Below are positions 61,296-64,000 of a DNA stretch of 64,000 nt, one piece after another (the first letter of the stretch is position 1; the number at the start of each line of letters is the position of its first letter). The DNA is from an uncultured Clostridia bacterium (GTDB lineage Bacteria; Bacillota; Clostridia; TANB77; CAG-508), in NCBI GenBank assembly GCA_934162535.1, contig CAKPJC010000006.1, positions 1 through 64,000 on the forward strand, written 5' to 3'. Under the pieces are notes generated by a model. The model was not told where the DNA came from. It ran no database searches and worked only from the letters and a program-made list of their open reading frames with translations. The position numbers and the translations under genes are program-made.

Positions 61296-61955
61296 TTATA
61301 GTAGTTTTGTTCCATTTATTACTATTTCAAACCATATGTTTAAAAATTTAGCAGCATATTTGCTCATCATTGTTCTGTCCATGAATATCTGAAAATAGTC
61401 AAGTACTGGACATATTTCTGTGTCTATTTTTAAGTTTAGTATTATTTTTCTTTCTTTTTCTTCTATTTGTAAATTTGCATCTGTTACAGCATAATTTACT
61501 CTATCATGTATATCAAATGTTGACATATTTGTGTTTATTACTCTGTCTCTATGAACATCTGATTTATCTGCTAATATTAGTGCAGCTGATATTTCACTTA
61601 CTGCTGTTCCTGTGTTTTCGTCATGGTTGCCTATTGCCATTACAATTTCTGTTCTGTCTTTTGCATCCATTCCCATTTCTTTTAGAATGTTGTATGCTAG
61701 TATTGCACCACTATGTGCGTGGTCTACTCTGTTTATACAATTGCCTATGTCATGTAAGTATCCTGCGATTTTTCCGAGCTCTACTGTTTTTTCATCATAT
61801 CCTAATTTTTCTAATATTTCTCCTGTTCTTTTTGATACTATTCCAATATGTCTATATGAGTGCTCAGTATATCCCAGTGCTTCTAATTGCTTTTGTGATG
61901 CTTCGACAAATGCATGTACTTCTGGATTTTTTATGACTTCTTCTAAGGTAATCAT
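61296..61955 (-). CDS. HD-domain phosphohydrolase
   Basis: 219 residues. The metal-binding HD set is visible: HSYRHIGIVSKRTGEIL, GYLHDIGNCIN, DHAHSGAILAYNIL, IGNHDENTG and ADKSDVHRDRV. HD enzymes cleave phosphate esters of nucleotides or RNA; the substrate of this branch is unknown. RBS AGGAGG precedes the ATG. It sits upstream of secD. Confidence 0.85.
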   Translation of the reverse strand: MITLEEVIKNPEVHAFVEASQKQLEALGYTEHSYRHIGIVSKRTGEILEKLGYDEKTVELGKIAGYLHDIGNCINRVDHAHSGAILAYNILKEMGMDAKDRTEIVMAIGNHDENTGTAVSEISAALILADKSDVHRDRVINTNMSTFDIHDRVNYAVTDANLQIEEKERKIILNLKIDTEICPVLDYFQIFMDRTMMSKYAAKFLNIWFEIVINGTKLL

Positions 61956-62040
61956 TTTTCGCCTCCTTTTGTCTGTATAGATTTTACCCTAATTTTCTAA
62001 AAATATCAACTACTTTTTCATTTTTTTCCATTCTATTTTG

Positions 62041-62412
62041 CTATTTTTTGTTTATTCCTATTATTCCTCCTAGCATCCCACATATTATTCCTGATATTAT
62101 TATTATTACTGATTGTACTGTTAATATAAAATTATGGTTTATTATACTTGATATTATATATATTAGTGTTAAATATACTCCTCCTATTATTGCTCCATTT
62201 AATAGTCCATTTTTCTTCATTTTTGTATTCCCTATTGAACTTCCTATTAATATACTTATTGCTGTTATTACTATTATAAATGGATTTATTAATTTTTCAC
62301 TGATATTTGTGTATGTTAGTAATATTGAGAAAATAAATAATAATATTAGTGTGGCTATTATTGATATTATTACTCCTTTTATTATGTATTTTATGTTTTT
62401 GGTTTCTTCCAT
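62041..62412 (-). CDS. TIGR04086-type membrane protein
   Basis: 123 residues from ATG 62412, placed ten bases after AAAGGGGG; an ATG nine bases upstream is too close to that site. Four hydrophobic helices and Gly-rich turns (GLLNGAIIGGVYL, SGIICGMLGGIIGI) match the YrzE/TIGR04086 family. Function unknown. Such genes often lie near secDF and the ferredoxin seen here. Confidence 0.75.
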   Translation of the reverse strand: MEETKNIKYIIKGVIISIIATLILLFIFSILLTYTNISEKLINPFIIVITAISILIGSSIGNTKMKKNGLLNGAIIGGVYLTLIYIISSIINHNFILTVQSVIIIISGIICGMLGGIIGINKK

Positions 62413-62451
62413 TTTGTACATTCCCCCTTTATTATATTTTATTATACAAAA

Positions 62452-62483
62452 AAGATAATAGAACTTTTTTGCTCTATTATCTT
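62452..62483 (-). terminator. Terminator of the rhodanese gene
   Basis: An 11-bp stem AAGATAATAGA/TCTATTATCTT (62452-62462 with 62473-62483) is followed by TTTTTTG on the minus strand, just after the stop. Confidence 0.85.
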
Positions 62484-62487
62484 ACTT

Positions 62488-62808
62488 TTAAATCATATTT
62501 AGTCCACCTTCTAAGCCATATACATTTGTGTATCCTTTTTTTGTCATCTTCATATATACTATTTGACTCCTACTCCCACTTTGACAATATAATACTATTA
62601 GCTGATTTTTGTTTGGTATTTCTCTTTCTATTGTTTTGTCTATTTCGTGTTCTGGTATGTTTATTGCATTTTTTAGGTGTCCTTCATTATATTCTTGTTT
62701 GCTTCTTACATCTATTAAGATTGCTCCTTGTTTTATTTTGTTTTTTAATTCTTCTATTGATATTTGCCATTGTTTTGTGTTTCTATAATTTCTTCTTCTA
62801 CAAAACAT
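62488..62808 (-). CDS. Rhodanese-like domain protein
   Basis: 106 residues. The single rhodanese domain has AILIDVRSKQEYNEGHLKNAINIP and the active-site loop CQSGSR with its sulfur-carrying Cys, then GLEGGL. It begins with an unusual basic MFCRRRNYRN, lacking a clear signal. A general sulfur-transfer role is inferred from the family. Confidence 0.9.
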   Translation of the reverse strand: MFCRRRNYRNTKQWQISIEELKNKIKQGAILIDVRSKQEYNEGHLKNAINIPEHEIDKTIEREIPNKNQLIVLYCQSGSRSQIVYMKMTKKGYTNVYGLEGGLNMI

Positions 62809-62849
62809 GTTTCTCCCCCTTGGTTTATTGTATTCATTTATATTGAAAA

Positions 62850-62975
62850 GAGTACTTGTATTAGAACAAATAAGAAAAATCGATAGCTTAATACAAGACT
62901 ACTAATAAAGTAACCTCGATTAATACTATCGATTTTTGATTATAAATAATTTACAACATAAGGTCTCTTGTTCTA
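62850..62975 (-). terminator. Nested inverted repeats after the ferredoxin gene
   Basis: Inner arms AAAATCGATAG and CTATCGATTTT (about 62876-62887 and 62926-62936) are separated by about 38 bases, with T-rich sequence after on the minus strand. Outer arms AGAACAA (62851 region) and TTGTTCT (62967 region) also match. Terminator or regulatory RNA; no coding frame here. Confidence 0.45.
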
Positions 62976-62979
62976 TTAA

Positions 62980-63153
62980 TTAATCTTCAAAAGGTGCCTC
63001 TACAGGACAAATACCTGCACATGTACCACAACCTATACAAGCTGATTGGTCAATTTCAAAACAACTTTCTCCTTGTGAAATACATTCTACAGGACAATTT
63101 GCTGCACATGCCCCACAACTTATACATTTTTCACAATCTATTTTGTATGCCAT
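62980..63153 (-). CDS. 2[4Fe-4S] ferredoxin
   Basis: 57 residues from ATG 63153 (GGTGGTG upstream; an in-frame ATG six codons earlier is less likely). Two cluster motifs, CEKCISCGACAANCP and CIGCGTCAGICP, ligate two [4Fe-4S] clusters, as in clostridial-type ferredoxins. It transfers low-potential electrons between cytoplasmic redox enzymes. Confidence 0.96.
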   Translation of the reverse strand: MAYKIDCEKCISCGACAANCPVECISQGESCFEIDQSACIGCGTCAGICPVEAPFED

Positions 63154-63188
63154 ATTATCACCACCTCTCATATTTTACTACTGCATTT

Positions 63189-63998
63189 TTATTTTTGGTC
63201 TTCTTTTTCTAGCTTTTCTAATTCTTGTAATTCTTTTTGATATTCTTTCTCCTCTTGATCCGGCTTTTCTTTTGCAATATCTTTTAATATTTTTATGTCT
63301 TTTACATCATATTTTTTGTATGTTGTTATGTCTCCATCTCTGAATTTTACTTTTACTACTTCTTTTAGTGTTTCTACTCCGTCTACTTCGCCTTTTCCAT
63401 CTGGTGTTTTTACTATTGCTCCTATATTTGGTAATCTTTCTAGTTTTTCTTCATATACATTTTGTTCATATTTCAAACAACACATCAATCTTCCACAATT
63501 TCCTGAGATTTTTGAAGGATTTAGTGATATATTTTGTTCTTTTGCCATTTTTATTGATACTGTTTCAAAATCACTTAAAAATGAACAACAACATAATTCT
63601 CTACCACATACTCCATTTCCACCAATTCTTTTTACTTCATCTCTTACCCCTATTTGTCTTAGTTCTATTCTTGTTTTGTATATTGATGCAAGGTCTTTTA
63701 CTAAATCTCTGAAGTCTATTCTTCCATCTGCTGTAAAATAAAATAGTATTTTGCTGTTATCAAATTTATATTCTACATCTGTTAATGTCATGTCAAGTTT
63801 ATGTTCTTTTATTTTTTTTGAGCATATTTCAAATGCTTCTTTTTCTTTTATTTTACATTCTTCTGCATGCTTTATATCTTTTGGTGATGCAAGTCTTACT
63901 ACTTTTTTTAATGGTGCATTTAATTTTTCTTCTTCTATCATTCTATTTGGTACTGCTACTTCTGCTATTTCTTCTCCTTGTGTTGTTTCTACTACTAC
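63189..63998 (-). CDS. ricT: PSP1/RicT (YaaT) family protein, 5' end beyond window
   Basis: At least 269 residues; the frame stays open past the internal Met at 63941 to the right edge, adding VVVETTQGEEIAEVAVPNR, which matches the normal N-terminus. The PSP1 core shows IDFRDLVKDLASIYKTRIELRQIGVRDEVKRIGG, then Cys-rich CGRELCCCSFL and SGNCGRLMCCLKYE. RicT with RicA and RicF forms a [4Fe-4S] complex that controls RNase Y and, in Bacillus, sporulation. The C-terminus is acidic coiled coil. The true start is outside the window. Confidence 0.92.
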   Translation of the reverse strand, partial: VVVETTQGEEIAEVAVPNRMIEEEKLNAPLKKVVRLASPKDIKHAEECKIKEKEAFEICSKKIKEHKLDMTLTDVEYKFDNSKILFYFTADGRIDFRDLVKDLASIYKTRIELRQIGVRDEVKRIGGNGVCGRELCCCSFLSDFETVSIKMAKEQNISLNPSKISGNCGRLMCCLKYEQNVYEEKLERLPNIGAIVKTPDGKGEVDGVETLKEVVKVKFRDGDITTYKKYDVKDIKILKDIAKEKPDQEEKEYQKELQELEKLEKEDQK

Positions 63999-64000
63999 TT

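Overview
The window is AT-rich (well under one third G+C by eye) and almost every gene lies on the minus strand. The gene set points to an endospore-forming, low-GC member of the Clostridia, probably an uncultured gut lineage. Evidence: spore protease GPR, a 24-residue SpoVM, a SpoVB-type flippase, an Asp23-AmaP-DUF2273 envelope-stress set joined to nusB-xseA-xseB, formate-THF ligase, ClpC with a UVR motif, a type-3 ProRS, SepF-DivIVA and RicT. The species cannot be named from sequence alone.

Layout. 1-1488: 3' part missing from a pseudopilin-like RCC1-repeat surface protein. 1.6-10.1 kb: housekeeping genes (gpr, fhs, DUF212, xseBA, nusB, Asp23 operon, proS, scpB). 10.2-15.4 kb: a 54-residue + strand gene, HU, flippase, rplM-rpsI, DUF2207. 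15.4-18.1 kb: an accessory patch in which the two ends of a group II intron enclose a headless tyrosine recombinase and a complete type III toxin-antitoxin module (toxI repeats, terminator, toxN). 18.2-38.6 kb: core genes again (polysaccharide deacetylase, addA, clpC with spoVM, GH15-like enzyme, beta-CASP nuclease, ftsK, rsmD, divIVA, sepF, miaA).

38.6-49.0 kb is a repeat-built island between miaA and mutL, which are often close together in Clostridia. It carries four paralogous pseudopilin/PKD-like/leucine-rich-repeat proteins, two dead copies of their leader, two DUF1016 PDDEXK nucleases each bracketed by palindromes, a TnpV-like protein, an HTH remnant and a 206-bp imperfect hairpin. 49.1-58.0 kb holds mutL, a short divergent SecA (probable SecA2) and two pseudopilin/InlB-repeat/Hint proteins with nearly identical ends and unrelated middles. 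58.0-64.0 kb: a decayed DUF4143 ATPase with 23-bp direct repeats, secF, secD, HD hydrolase, rhodanese, ferredoxin and ricT (5' end cut by the window).

How it fits together. Seven full-length proteins (one RCC1, four LRR, two Hint) share a pilin-like N-terminus in which the Glu normally at mature position +5 is Ala or Ser. They display three different repeat-rich ectodomains. No pilin assembly machinery is visible, but a SecA2-like ATPase sits 27 bp downstream of the Hint pair. I read this as a modular surface-display family under diversification. The LRR copies carry 2, 3, 3 and 4 copies of an 81-bp repeat, and the Hint pair swaps middles. The clearest complete accessory system is the ToxIN-type module; the least explained signal is the set of palindromes around the DUF1016 nucleases.
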